From Schizochytrium sp. TIO01 (taxonomy: Eukaryota > Sar > Bigyra > Thraustochytrida > Thraustochytriidae): 64,000 nucleotides of DNA. How positions within the stretch are numbered: position 1 is the stretch's first letter; each line of letters begins with the position of its first letter. Of the stretch, positions 40,817 through 53,922 are shown in pieces. The position numbers and the translations under genes are program-made. The stretch covers positions 1,018,001 through 1,082,000 of the forward strand of contig SMSO01000007.1 of assembly GCA_004764695.1 (NCBI GenBank). Reading direction: 5' to 3'. Under the pieces are notes generated by a model, which was given only the letters and a program-made list of their open reading frames with translations, made no database searches and had not been told where the DNA came from.

Positions 40817-41180
40817 AGCAGTCCACGCAAAGGAAAGGAGGGATTTATGACTCGGAGGAGAACGAAACTAGGGATTAGAAGAGGAAACAAACATAGGGGC
40901 AAATGTAATTTGCTGTTGAAAGAACTCAATTGCCTACTATAGTATATTGAAAAAAACAAACCCATGAACAATACTGTTCTTTGTTTGCTCATTTGCGACA
41001 CTTGAACGAACGAACGAACAGACAAACAAACAAACATACAAAAGCGACGTTAAGGTCCTCTTTGATTGCGGCTCACGCGTGCGCTAGGTTCACGTAGACA
41101 CAAAAGGCGCTGTCTTATGAAGAATAAGACTTGAGCAGTAGTAGTAGGAGTTGGCAAAGGGAAAGAAAGATATGCTGTTG

Positions 41181-41375
41181 AAAAAATGAATGAATGAATG
41201 AACGAATGAATGAGTCAATCGATCAATCAATCAATCCATCAATATAGACATGGATATGAATATGAATTGAATATGGATATGAATATGGATATGGATGAAT
41301 ACGGATATAATAAATATATAAATGAATGAATGAATACGGATTTGAATATGGATATGGATGAATACGGATGAGCGA
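41181..41375. repeat. Degenerate ATGA / CAAT / GGATAT simple-repeat zone
   Basis: Successive short tandem runs: ATGAATGA, then CAATCAAT, then GGATATGAATAT units, then ATGAATGA again, with point changes between units. Confidence 0.8.
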
Positions 41376-41732
41376 GTGAGCGAAGATAGTGAATACAATT
41401 TTTAGACTTTCTGTGGCCTTGAGTTTGTCAGGCTGGCTTGCTTTGCTTTTCTTTACTCGCTCGCTCGCTGCTGGCTGTTTGGGATAGGCCCTTCGAGCCG
41501 AGTTTATTGCTGGGTCTTGTAGTTACAGGGAGGTTTTCAGAATTTTCATTTGATCTGACTGCGTAACACTACAAAAGTTGGTTGAGGGGTTTGTTGGGTC
41601 AGGTTGTTTGATGGTGTATTGCAATCTCTTCTTTTGCCCCCCTTCTTTATCTTCATTTCCTTCTTTCGCCTTGGCCTTCGAAAGATATAAAGCGTCTTTA
41701 TTTTTGACTCCTTTCTTGAAAACTTGAAGACT

Positions 41733-41968
<236 letters not shown>

Positions 41969-43304
41969 GTAGTTCAAAAACAAAACTAGCTTTAATTTAG
42001 AAGCCTGAAGGGAATTAGGCAAGCAAAGGAAACCATGCCGATTCTATCATATCGAATGCAAGGTTCATCAATTCATCTACAAGAATAGCCAAACCAGAGA
42101 ATCCTCTGAAGGAACGAAAAAATGAAGGAAGGAAAAGAGTGGATTATTCAATTTGGCTGCCTCTCTTTAGCGCCCATCTTTTCTTTTCTCCTCTCTCTTT
42201 TCCTCCCTTCGCTTTCACATCCAATCTCACCAAAAGGCCCAGAAAAGGCAGAGCTGTCCCCTCTACTCCCCACTGGCCACTCTCTCCACCAGACCAGTGC
42301 TCAGTGTCCCTGTCGGTCTGCACTTCTTTCACCTTTTCTATGAATTGATGACTCACACTACCTATATACATAGGAAGACATTAGCAAGAGCACCTAAACA
42401 AAACAAAAGCAAATCACTACTGCTAGTATCCGCTAGCAGTTTCTTATTATTGCTTAGTGTTTCTCCAAAAAAAGAAAAGATGAGAAAAAGCTTTGTTTGA
42501 AGGGTTATTTGATTATATAACACTACGGAGAACGAAGGGAAAGAGAACGAGGTAATAGAAGAGATGAAAGGAGCGGGCGATCGAGCAGCCTCCTCGATCC
42601 ATGGAGGCAAAGAGAAAGGCAGAAAGAGAGAGAGGCCGAGAGAGAGGCCTGAAGAGGTGGTCTCTGTCTGCGACGCAAAGGCGGCTCAGCGACAGCCTTT
42701 CAGCCATTCTCCCGAGCGATTACTGAGAAGCTGCGCACAACGCGGTTCTCTGAGGTGCCTAAGCAGCGTGAAGTTTATCATCGCTGCGCGCGTTTTTCTC
42801 TTTTCTCTTTCTTTTTCCATAGGTATCATGCGCTGTAATTTATATTTTTAAGTTTAAAATTCTCTAAAGAACGTTCAGGTTTCGTCGTCATAGGTTGAAG
42901 ATTTAATGAGAAAAAGGTGATTGAAAGAAACCCGCAAAAGCTTGCGCTGCTGCACCTCAATCGCGAGATTGGGAGGGTCCGTGCAGAAAGATCACGACCT
43001 CAGACGGATTGGATTCAAGTCCGTCTGCATATTTGCCATTCCCGTTTGCATCTCAGCTTTTACATGCCTGCCTGGGTACCTATAATTTACATGAACCTAT
43101 AAAATCCTATAGTGTGAAACGAAAGTAGCAGTAGAAAAGCTCTCAGCTGCCTTTTCTTACTTTAGTAGTAATTAATTGAGATTAATTTATGAAAAACAAA
43201 CTGTGAGAATAAATTTTATTTCAGAAGTAAAAGGAATAAGGGCGTCGAGCAGAACCCAAAAGAACTGCCTCCGCATCTTTAAAGACACCAAACTATGTAT
43301 GGAC

Positions 43305-43427
43305 CGTGCGATTACGAGGGCTATAATCGCGCGTCTGATGGCCACTGAGTCCCCTGACACGCTCGAAATACGACCCTTAAAGCCCGTACCCATTTAAAGC
43401 TCGGTCATCGTCGATTGGTGATCGACG
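43305..43427. other. Two adjacent perfect hairpins
   Basis: Stem 1: CGTGCGATTA (43305-43314) with TAATCGCGCG (43324-43333), 9-nt loop, one G-U pair. Stem 2: CGTCGAT (43409-43415) with ATCGACG (43421-43427), loop TGGTG. They sit in an otherwise gene-free stretch of higher GC than its surroundings. Possibly a small structured RNA; no known family recognised. Confidence 0.3.
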
Positions 43428-44487
43428 AGCCGTTCTGGGTTAGAAGAAGGAAAGCGGAGAGGCACCTATCGTTTTCATTTGTTTATCAACTAATAATAAT
43501 AGTAACAACACCAACGATTAATATTTTTTAATTTTATATTTTAATGATGTAAAAAGGCGCAAAGTCTGTTGATGAAATGTGGTGGTTTTCCTGAAAAGAC
43601 TCATTTTCTAAGGTTGGCTCTGATCTGTGCTGGGATATGTACGAGCGCCTTTAATTGAGTGTACCTACAACTGGTGTGGATGGGTTACTGATCAAATATT
43701 TGGACCAACGCAGCGCTCGGATTTATTTGCAGAAAAAGACAAAAAAATTAAAAATTAATAGAAAACGAAAAAAACTGACCCGGGAGACTCCAACAAACGC
43801 CGCTTTCCGATTACTAACTGGTGACTGCGCAACGCATTTCCATGTCATATCCTATAAACTCTATATAATATAAATATTAGGAGTGGTGGGGCGACCTCTC
43901 CTCTTTTCTTTTTTTTTAAATTTGTTTTCTTACTTTCAAGCTCTTTCTTTCTTTTTGAGAGTTCTCGTCCCTCATTTCTAAGCAATGATGATATCTACTT
44001 TTTTTTAATCAATATTTTAACTTTAAAAAGAAGTTTAGAAAAGTGTTGGGTACCTCATGTTATTATTAGGATGATGGTTGGGCTTCGAATAAGTAGTTTT
44101 CGGTATTATTAGGTAGTATCTACTGATTCTGCTAAGGGTGTGGAGTAGCAATAGTATGTAGCTAGTTGTGAGAAGTTGTGAGAAAAGAATGAATGATAAG
44201 AATCGCGATTTGACGCGGCGCCAAGAACCATCAAGGGAGGGAAACCAGTCCACAGCAAATACGCGAGAGTGCCGATCTAAAGAAAGGAGGCAGCTGCAAG
44301 GTTCCACTCCAGCCTACCATGTATCCTGCCACGAGCATTGAGTTTGTCGGTATTGATTCCCTTTGGATAAAATTGAATGTTAAACGTTCTCCAAAGTACA
44401 GTTGGCGGCACAGAGATGTTGACGAGATGTAATCAAGCTAGATATTCTGTTTCTCACTATCTCAGGATAATATAATATACCTAGGAT

Positions 44488-44580
44488 TTGATCTTGATCT
44501 TGATCTTGATCTTGATCTTGATCTTGATCTTGATCTTGATCTTGATCTTGATCTTGACCTTGACCTTGACCTTGATCTTA
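44488..44580. repeat. (TTGATC)n hexanucleotide repeat
   Basis: About 15 tandem copies, the last few changed to TTGACC. Contains many GATC sites. Confidence 0.95.
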
Positions 44581-46490
44581 ATCTTTCACAAGCATCCAGT
44601 TATATCTCTTGCCCATTCGTGCAGAGCTGGCCTGACAGAGCTAAGCTACACACAGAAACTCCGATGAACTGTAATCGAACAATCCAAGGTACAGAATGAA
44701 AAACGAGTAAATTCTTATCAAAGTACCTTCCGTTGAAGAAGACAACTCGATAGGTACGGGTATCAAGCTTAGCCCTCAGCCTGAACTTTCAAACAGGTTA
44801 GGCTTAAGGAGAGATGATCAAAAGCCCTCTTCATGTTCGGACGATAGCACGTGTACGCTGCTCACCTCGCTAGACATTATTGCGTGGATGCATGTCATCA
44901 TCGACAACCTTATAATTCATGTCATTGAGAAGGGTCTCTTTGCTTGAACTTTGCTGCACTGATGAAGACAATACAAGAACAAGGTATCAAGTACCTAGGC
45001 AGTCGACAAGAACGATCATGTGGATGTCTTCCGACCTGCTTATTTTGCTATTGGCGGGGCTCTTCTTAGAAAAGGAGCAGATGCCATCAAGAGTAGATTT
45101 GCTTTCGCTGTCGCTGCACACACTCAATCTCACACTTAGCTCTTGCATGTTCAAGTACCTAAGTAGGTACTTACTATGATGGAGCAATCAACCTGAGCAT
45201 TTTAAAAGTCGGCTTTTACAAAAGTAAAAAGTCTCGAAACAAGCCAATTCACGGCAACTTTAGCTACTACTAGTAGAGGTATATAGGTAGGTGGTATTTA
45301 CCTAGCTACGCCCATACCTTAGTAGGGACATACAAACCGGAGTTCAACTTGCTCGTGCCGGTTAGGTTGTACTTGTTACCAGGCCACGGAGCCATCATCA
45401 GCCAGGATGAAGATGTCTTCAAGCTGGGGACTTTGCTCTGGAAAGCAGGCGGGTGTAGGGATTCATAGTAGGTTGCTGTATGCAGCATTAATAAGGAGTA
45501 CAAAAACAGGGTCACAAGATTGAAGTTTGAGTCGCTCGGCTACGTGAGTAACCACAGAAAGTTGATAAAGGGTAGGACCTCTATGGTGAATTGTAAGTCA
45601 TCGTTGATTGGTGATTGAAGGATGCGGACAAGGATATTTGGAGGTGACAGAGACACTTCAATGATAATGAGCTGATCAAGAACCTCGAGAGCACCTGGTT
45701 GCAAAATTAAACTAGATACCTACTTTAAGGGATTGTTTTAATTCGAGTTTCTATCCGTGCCCAAAGGATTAGTAGGAGTGTCAGGTATTCTGGTTGTTCG
45801 TAAACCAACGGGAAAAGAAATATGTCCTTTGTACGACCATACGAAAATCACTCAATTGGCAGCTGTGCTACGACTCAATCACCAAGTTGGGAAACCTACA
45901 GCACGTCCTGATTGTGAAAAATGGACAGGTTGAACAGGACAAACTCAAGCAATAATTCCGAGGCTTCACACCAGAAAGTTGTTGCGCCTAAAAGCACGGT
46001 CTTTAATGTCTGGAGATGATTCATTATTCGACTCTATCTCAGCAGGAACCCACTGGGCTAAAGGAAACCGTCAGCAAACTTGAACGTCAAATGTTTCAAC
46101 AATTTTTCTATATTGGAACCTTTAGAACGTTGGTAAACTCGTTCTCGGCAGTTCTTGACCGAGCGCCTTTGTGGCATTCAAGTAATACATCATTCTCGCA
46201 TTTGGTACCTACCTACCTACCCACCTACCGTCGCTAGCGAATCCTGCACATCGATATCATATCCGCAATCCCGGCACGCTTTTTAATTCGTTTAAGGCCA
46301 TCCCAAACAAAGTATTGTGCCGAGAAAGAGCTTCGAATTATTGTTCAACCTGATACAAAAAGATGAAAATCTTTCAAGATCGTTCGAAATACGGGCATTT
46401 TCTTTTTTCTTTCTTTTCCTTTCTTGCATTCTCAACGCTTTCTTTTCTACCTTTTCTTTCTATTCTTTCTTTCAGTAAGTAGATACTAGG

Positions 46491-46518
46491 TATCAAAGGC
46501 ATATCTATGCCTTTGATA
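46491..46518. other. Perfect 12-bp hairpin
   Basis: TATCAAAGGCAT (46491-46502), loop ATCT, ATGCCTTTGATA (46507-46518). It follows a C/T-rich tract. No coding context. Confidence 0.4.
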
Positions 46519-47620
46519 GTACATATAGCTTATTCAATCAAATGATCAGACTTATATTATACTCTTCACGGAAACAAGCTACTACCGTTGTCGCATGATT
46601 TTGCATTGATTGGCAAGCGTTACACTTTGGTACTCTTCATCCTCGAGGCGAACTTCATGTTGAGCTAGATTAGAATTTTTGTTGTTTATGTTATTGTGGA
46701 ATAGAACTGCTTTCATTTATGGAAGTACCGTGCGTGAACCATGATTGATCTGCAAAAAATGAACTATTCTAGCAGCTGTGAAGCACATGTGCCGCTTCCT
46801 ACGAAAGAACACATGGCAGAGCTCTTATGCTCACATGTATACAGGTTCCCAAACCCTACACACTCTTTGGCAATCAACTTTGAGGGTCTGTTCGTATTTG
46901 AGAGAAGTCCTTTTGAAGTTTGCAATCAATTCTGGCGAGCTTTTGAGTCCACAGTCGTCAATAATATCAAGCCTTTACGCAATTGTTATGCTACCTTGGA
47001 TTGAACTGAGCGGCAAAGGATATTAATTTAGCTCTACTTTACTGAACTCGCAGCTTGACTAGTATATATAATCTATAAGTACGGAATTACCTACTTTCAT
47101 ACATACTTTTATAAACCAGCAAAGCTTGAATTCGTGTCTGATCCGTTTGATATTACTTAACAACAGCTTGCTTCGTTCTGAAGGAGATGAGTGAAGACCA
47201 CCTGAAATCAATCGACACTTGATGTCATGATCACATTAGGAAAGAGGGAAGTACGTGGGTAGGTACGTAGGTATTTACTTACCTAGCAGCTTAGACTCCG
47301 TACCGGTAAAGAGCCCAGATATTATCAGTAAAACGAAAGGTTTACGACTAGGTAGCGTCGAGATAGATACCTGCAACTTTGTGTTTTTCAAGTCTATCAT
47401 AGATGGCTGGGGAGAGATCTCAGACCGTCACTAACCCTGGAGTAGCTTTCAGTTGATAAACACTCGGTTCGTTGAACGCAATCTGACGTAGACTCTGTTG
47501 AGTGACGCCTGCAAAGACTCTTTAGAAAGCAACTGGGCAGGGGCAGCAAATCATCAATGCGGAGAGAGGCCTTGCAGGAATACAAGAGCGGAAAGGGATT
47601 GCACCAGGTACGCTAGAAAG

Positions 47621-49315
47621 ATGACGAAGATGCCAAGGCGATTGGCAGCCAGAGTGATCCTAGGATGCGCAGGATTTTGGGTTCTGAGCAAAGCCGTTTG
47701 TTATCTGATATTTCTGGTTCGTACTCATCGCATGCTTAAGCGATTGCCATCGTTAGGGTCTGATCCGAACCAGGAAGCTCTAATCTTTGGATGGCCGGCC
47801 AGCAAAGAATTCTTGCAGGGCAGTTCGACCATGCGTGTGTCTCTAGACAGCTTTCGGAGAAATCTACTTGGTGGGCTGCGACGTAGGCTTGAGCGAGACC
47901 CAGAACTTCGAGCAAAGGGCGTGTTGAATGTATGGATGCTTAATTCGCGCATTGCTACAAAGATACCTAATATGCTTAATTTGGTAGTGGTCCATGGTCC
48001 ACAAGAAGTCCGTGAACTTCTCTCTGCAAAGAATCTTGACAAGTGTGTTAAAGGCCAAGCATACGAAGCCAGCGCTCCACTAATTGGTCGCAGCATTCTT
48101 GCTACGTCGGGCCAGGAGTGGCACGAACAGAGACTAATTTTAGAGCACGGATTTAAGGATGAGCTTCTTCGTAATGCACTCGAGGCTGCCACTGAATCGG
48201 TGCAACAATTTGTAAATAAACTCTCCCAGGTTGCTGCCCGAAAAGAAACATTCGAAGCCTCAGAGGAAACTCTCAAGCTTACCATGGATGTACTAGGTAA
48301 ATTCGCATTTTCCTATGACTTCAACTCTGTTGCAGCACCAACTACAAACGATGCGCCTCTGTATAACTGCTTCCAGACGATTCTGAGTACACTGAACTAC
48401 CGTGCAACAATGCCCCCTTTGCAACTTCTTAGTAGGCTTCCGCTACAAATGAACATTGACTTCGACGAAGCAATGCGCAAGCTCAATCATCATGTGCGAG
48501 AAATTGTGAAACTGCGTCAGCTTACTAGAATACAAGAAGATATTGGATTAGTGGAATCTACCTCACCGCGAGATTTGCTCGATGTTATGCTATCTACAGC
48601 TGTACCGGGGACCGATCATAGGCTTTCTGAACAACAAGTAGTAGATAATATTCAAACAATGCTCTTTGCGGGGCATGATACTACTGCAAATGTACTAACC
48701 ATGACACTTTACCAGCTTGCCGTCAATGATCAGACGTATGTTGCCCGTCTTCGTGAAGAGTTTGAACAAGTTCTAGGGACCACAAACCCATCTGCAAACC
48801 CAGAGTTCGATGATTTGCAAAAACTTACATTCATGGATGCTGTGCTCATTGAAGTCATGCGGCTACATCCACCAGCAGCATTTACACGCCGTCCCTTGGA
48901 AGATATCAATATTGGGGGCTATGAAATTCCCAAGGGTGTCGAAGTGGTTGTATTTCCTAACCTTACTCAACGTGATCCGGCCATGTATGATCGCGCTAAC
49001 GAATTTGTTCCAGAAAGATGGATTTCTCGTCTCGAAAAGGATAACTTGCCACTCAAAACTGAAGTTGCTGTGCTCGGTCGGCACTTTGCATTCTTACCTT
49101 TCAGTCTTGGTGCGCGAAATTGCATCGGGCGAAGCTTAGCAGCCAATCTTGAGCTCAAGCTTGCCCTTGTCAAGCTATTACAGAGTTTCAATTTCGAACA
49201 CCAGCCTGGTCCAGACTTTCAAGAAGACCCTATAATATGGCTTACCCTCAACCCATGTCCAATCCACCTTCTCCCTATTCCGAGAAATTACACTGCGCCA
49301 GAGGTGTCCAAATAA
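47621..49315 (+). CDS. Cytochrome P450 monooxygenase (CYP4-like)
   Basis: 564 residues from the ATG at 47621; the frame is open about 41 codons further 5' but only from a TTG. An N-terminal hydrophobic segment (RVILGCAGFWVLSKAVCYLIF) should anchor it in the ER membrane. The I-helix AGHDTT (about 349-354) activates oxygen, the K-helix EVMRLHP (about 410) carries the ExxR motif, and the haem loop FSLGARNCIGRSLA (about 494-507) provides the axial Cys. All P450 hallmarks are intact. AGHDTT, the RRPLED turn and the CIG-type haem loop resemble CYP4-type fatty-acid hydroxylases, but the substrate cannot be inferred. No partner reductase lies nearby. Convergent with the LRR-RING/Rcat gene. Confidence 0.93.
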   Translation: MTKMPRRLAARVILGCAGFWVLSKAVCYLIFLVRTHRMLKRLPSLGSDPNQEALIFGWPASKEFLQGSSTMRVSLDSFRRNLLGGLRRRLERDPELRAKGVLNVWMLNSRIATKIPNMLNLVVVHGPQEVRELLSAKNLDKCVKGQAYEASAPLIGRSILATSGQEWHEQRLILEHGFKDELLRNALEAATESVQQFVNKLSQVAARKETFEASEETLKLTMDVLGKFAFSYDFNSVAAPTTNDAPLYNCFQTILSTLNYRATMPPLQLLSRLPLQMNIDFDEAMRKLNHHVREIVKLRQLTRIQEDIGLVESTSPRDLLDVMLSTAVPGTDHRLSEQQVVDNIQTMLFAGHDTTANVLTMTLYQLAVNDQTYVARLREEFEQVLGTTNPSANPEFDDLQKLTFMDAVLIEVMRLHPPAAFTRRPLEDINIGGYEIPKGVEVVVFPNLTQRDPAMYDRANEFVPERWISRLEKDNLPLKTEVAVLGRHFAFLPFSLGARNCIGRSLAANLELKLALVKLLQSFNFEHQPGPDFQEDPIIWLTLNPCPIHLLPIPRNYTAPEVSK

Positions 49316-50167
49316 TATTTTGACCACAGTCCCCTCGTGATTTGACGTGTACAAGGCTGCTGGCTCGAGAAAAAATGATTCTTCCTGATGATGAACTACT
49401 CTGCTCACCTCCTTGATCTTTATTTACAACATATTGATAAATTGATCAAATAGAGGAGGAAAATACACCAGAATATCAGGCATTAGGAATGGCGAGTTCT
49501 CCCAGCAACTCGAGCTCTAGTTACATCCTCCGCAATTTCTTTAAATAAGATTTAGAAAAGAGTTTATTATGATTTCTGAAGATTTGACCGAAGTGGTAGC
49601 ATCAAATTTAACTCACCACTTCTCGGTCTCTGAGTGGGAATTCTACTGGCCAAGTCTGAACTCCCTTTATACTAAATAAAGAGCTGGCTTATAGCTCCAT
49701 GGAATAACTCTCAACATCGAATTCACAAACTCGATGATCCGATGTTTGTTTTGGAGAGAGTTATTACGAGGAAGTTAAATTTAAATTTCTAGTAGTAACT
49801 CTGAAAGAAACACTACAAGAAAGAACCACGCTTCTCCAAGTGCCGACCTAGTTTTATAGGGGTTATAGACATGAGTTTAGTCTAAATGTTCAACGAATAC
49901 GGAGGGGGAGGCCAGTGTTTGAATTTGGAGTACCTTGGTACTTTTCGTTTCACTCTATTTTCTGTTCCTGCAGTATATGTAGGTCGTTTTCTTTTCTCAT
50001 TTCAAGAACTTAAAAGTAGCAAACATAATATGTAATCTCTATAAAATCTTATCTAGGTCTACGGTAATACCAATGCATGGATGTCGCCTGTGTTTTAACT
50101 TTAGATGGTTACCTCATGACTCAAAGGATTGCCTTGAATGAAAATAAAAGTGACAAATGAGATCACT
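49316..50167. other. Intergenic between convergent P450 and LRR-RING/Rcat genes
   Basis: AT-rich; no gene or RNA recognised. Confidence 0.6.
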
Positions 50168-52506
50168 TCAAAGTTCTCCACCCTTCCTCTGAGATGAATC
50201 ATTACTGCTATTGCTATTCTGAAGTCGACGGAGGGCAGTTAGACGCGCAGATCTACGACGCAGAGCAGCTTCAGCAAAGCGAGAAGAAGTACTGGCGCCA
50301 GCTACTGTATCAGTAGCAGATCGAGGTCTATCAGTTTCAGATTGAGCGCGGGGGAAATTCGGCTGCCTTCTTTTATTTCCAACGCGTCTAACTATAGGCG
50401 TCACACGCGTTAAAGTGGTGCGGTTACGAGTTCCTGCAGAAAAGAGGGATTCAGCTGGTTGTAAATCTTGAGCGCCATCGAGCAAAGACAGTGGTTGCGA
50501 AAAACTGAAATTAGGTCCCACGAGATCTTCTGTGAGCAGTGGAGTAATCCTTTCTAAGAGGCTGTCCCGAATGCTCTCAGAAACACTTGATTCCCAGTAG
50601 TTGCGCAAGCGATTTGCACGAAGCTTCTGCCAAGCAGCCTTGACCATTTCACGTTCTCCCTGAATGGTATCGAACATACCAAGCATATTATCTCGACGTG
50701 TAGAGTGCCGACCGCCGCACATTCCCGTGTGCATATGAATAGGACTATCTGGAATTGCGAGACACCAGGCACAAAACTCACAACCGCACACACATGTAAT
50801 GGCAGGACACCCAGAGAATTCATCGAAAACAAGTCCGCATCGAGGACAAAATATGCAAAGCATACGATTCTCGATGTAATGGACATGTTCATCCAGAGTG
50901 GAGGGTTGTTGATCTTCCAAAGTAATGTTGCGGCGATCTTGTTGATATCTGCGATAGTGGTTGTTTGTTCTGTCACGTTCGTTCATATGCATAGGACGTC
51001 TTCTGCGCGCTTCTATGCCAAGATGCATGGCAAGTCCATCCCCATGGTCGTATCTACCGTCACCAAGTCCCGCCAGAAATCCTGTATGAGGTATTATATG
51101 CTGACGTAATTGTTCGGCTAATCTGAGGGTAGTCGCATGGGATCTTTGAACCTCATCAAAAGTTTGTCTTTGCAAGGCATGCGAGCGCTGCTCTGCATCG
51201 TCAACGGCAAGAGATACAGTCAGATCTATGAAAGTCAACAGATTCTCACGAGGCAACACCATGACAATTCTATTCTTTGGTAGTCTCTCCTGACACATTT
51301 CTCCCAAACAGCGCATGCTGCCATGGAAGTCAAACTCAACATGTGTACCAGGCTGGTTTGCAACACGTAAAGCATGTCCAACGCAGTCCCCGCATGTGCG
51401 ATGGCCTCGACAACACGTCAGAGAGCAAGAGTCATCTGATTGTGTAAGACAGATTACGCACGTACGCGTACGTCCCGACGTTTCTCCTGGTTTCGATGCG
51501 AGGGCGCACGTTTGTCCTCGCAGCATTTGTCTTATTTGTAATAGTTTGATGCGTTCCCCAACAACATCTTCGCTGTTGTTCCTGTAACTATTCAACTGAA
51601 TAATTGATTCTAAACGTTGTTGTAAATCCTGATTGACACGATCAAGATCTAGTCTATGACTCGCTCGCAATTCTTGCACAAGTTAGTTTGAGATTCGAAT
51701 GTTGGATAGGCTAAGCGCTCAACTTACATGACAGTTCTCAGTGAGATCCCATGTTCCTCAATACTGTCAATCAGCTCTCGGGCTGCGCTTTCAGAGTACT
51801 TGTTTCCATTCAGTCTTTTTGAAGCAGATCATTAATTACATTTAATATATCCTGGTTAGCTGCAGCTGTTCATATGAGTTTTACGAAGACAATAGAAGGA
51901 ACGTACTGGAGTTCTGTTAGAAACATCAGTTGCGGAATAACAGATCTTATAGATTGCAGACCAGCATCACCAATCATGTTGTTATTAAGGCTATACTCAT
52001 CCGATCATTATTTGTTGTTAGTTTTTGTAAATGTAGTAGTCAGTTGGTAGGTACAATAGACTTACTTGATTACCTCAAAGAAAGCCTCTGCGTTCGAACG
52101 CAGGGCATTGCAGAGGCTTGCTGCGCCAGCATCAGTGATGCGATTACCTGACAAGCTAATTAAGACAACAAAGTGTATAATGAGATGTGAGTCAACGCCT
52201 CGTAAGAAGATCATTTGCCTTCGTAACAAGTTATTCATTGGCAGAAACTTACTTTATGAACTTGATCGCACGACTTGATGTAATCGCAGGAATGATTTTA
52301 TGAATATCCTCATCCGTGATATCTAAGTTTTGCAACCTGCACAGTTAGCTCGAAACAGTCACTAAGTTAGTCATATGTAGTGCACAAATTAGCTTTCAAC
52401 CTGTTTAAGGCCTAGTTCGCAATAACGCTGGGCCCTGAACGTACTGGAGCTCGTTGTAACCGTGCTGAAGGCCGTCTATGGCTTGTTGAATACGGGCTTG
52501 TGACAT
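50168..52506 (-). CDS. LRR-RING-Rcat (TRIAD-like) E3 ubiquitin ligase, six exons
   Basis: Exons read on the minus strand: 52506-52445 (ATG; MSQARIQQAIDG...), 52336-52253, 52155-52066, 51990-51907, 51814-51728, and about 51659-50168. All introns are GT-AG, all junctions are phase 2, and the total is 632 residues. Exons 2-5 each encode about one RNI-type leucine-rich repeat (for example LSGNRITDAGAASLCNAL). The last exon has a coiled coil, a RING1-like finger (CVICL...CC-RGHRTCGDC...MRCLGEMC), a 140-residue linker without zinc ligands, then CPRCGLVFDEFSGC and CGCEFCAWCL. This is the RING2/Rcat pattern of RBR ligases, with the Cys of SGC at the catalytic position. The segment WQKLRANRLRNYWES...PLLTEDLVGPNF is shared with the kinase gene at 57928. 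The exact acceptor of the last exon could also be at about 51655. The tail is basic and Ser/Arg-rich. Confidence 0.8.
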
Positions 52507-53181
52507 TGTTTCTGACGCTGCTTTGGAAACCTTGCAATCGCAGATGCGGGCGTTGTTGTTCGTCCTTCGGGAGCCGACTATTTGCAGTGCTTGCGTTCGT
52601 GCACAGTCAGTCGTCGTTGGCCGAGACGGTGCGCGTCTGAGAAAGTCTGCCTGAGGACTCTACCTTCGATTGGTTTCGGATTTGCTGAGCTTTCTTTCCC
52701 AGTTCTCAGCTTTCTCTGATTTTGGGCCTACTTATGAGTTTTCCTACTAGTATACTCCTTAGTTTACCTTCCTCTAGATGATACCTATAGAAGTGTTAAC
52801 ATTGGTTATTTTTAATTTCTAAAGAAAAGTAGTATTTAATGAAGGTACCTAGATACCTACGTATTAGTACTAGCACTTTTATGTCACCTCTGAGCTTTTT
52901 TCAAATTTTATTTTTTCAAATTTTATTTTTTAATATCCTGTATCATACATATGAGTTATATATGAATGTAAAGCAAGAAATAAATGTATATGATTGTTTT
53001 TAATCAATGTCAGAAGTAAATTAAAAAGTGTATTAATTATGCTACTATATAGGTTTCTTTTCTACTTTAAGAGTGCTAAAAAATTCGTGATCCTTGGCAG
53101 AGAATGAGGATCGAGGCAAATCGAAGCGCTCAGAGTACGTTGACCCTAGGGTAACCGCGGGGATTCTGATGTCGAGTTTGT

Positions 53182-53183
53182 GA

Positions 53184-53251
<68 letters not shown>

Positions 53252-53252
53252 A
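53182..53252. repeat. (GAAA)n microsatellite
   Basis: About 17 perfect copies of GAAA. Confidence 0.95.
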
Positions 53253-53477
53253 GACCTTATTAAAGGGCTAATATATACCCTAATATTAATTCGAAGCGGA
53301 TTGGGGTTTTTGATTTATTTTAATGGATAGATGTCATTCTATAATGCCTTCACCAACGCTCTGAGGGACACTTTTCTCACTCTCTCTCCTTTTCTCCTTT
53401 AAAAAACAAGGGCTCTCAGAGGCTGAATACTTTATTTATTATTAAAATTAATGTAGGTCCTACTAGCTCCAAACTAA

Positions 53478-53922
53478 CCTGCATATAGTTGTGTGTTGCA
53501 CCTATCCAAGCTTGGATGGGATATTACTAATAAGATAAGCTTTTCAGAAGAGGGGGTACATAAGGGTCTTGACGCATTATCACCGCAGGTAAAAGAACTC
53601 GCCTAGCACTGAGCAACATACATGTCTTGCCTGCATATAGTTGTGTGTTGCACCTATCCAAGCTTGGATGGGATATTACTAATAAGATAAGCTTTTCAGA
53701 AGAGGGGTACATAAGGGTCTTGACGCATTATCACCGCAGGTAAAAGAACTCGCCTAGCACTGATGTCTTGCCTGCATATAGTTGTGTGTTGCACCTATCC
53801 AAGCTTGGATGGGATATTACTAATAAGATAAGCTTTTCAGAAGAGGGGGTACATAAGGGTCTTGACGCATTATCACCGCAGGTAAAAGAACTCGCCTAGC
53901 ACTGAGCAACATACATGTCTTG
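53478..53922. repeat. Three near-identical tandem copies of a 141-152-bp unit
   Basis: Units at 53478-53629 (152 bp), 53630-53770 (141 bp; lacks AGCAACATACA-type bases and one G of a G run) and 53771-53922 (152 bp). They are otherwise identical by eye. Each carries the perfect palindrome ATCCAAGCTTGGAT about 35 bp from its start. Each also has TACTAATAAGATAAGCTTTTCAG, like a branch point plus acceptor, and CAGGTAAAAG, like a donor. Two diverged relatives of the palindrome core occur just downstream (about 54145-54160 and 54232-54247). Confidence 0.95.

Noticed and set aside
40504-41037. 177-codon minus-strand frame rich in Phe/Leu/Ser
   Set aside because: Driven by the polypyrimidine/polypurine tracts; no conserved motif.
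45306-45515. Short frames on both strands with protein-like words
   Set aside because: Both strands look equally plausible, there is no family match, and the stretch is isolated in a gene-free zone.
53527-53712. 61-codon frame within the 152-bp tandem repeat
   Set aside because: It crosses two repeat units and exists only because of the duplication.
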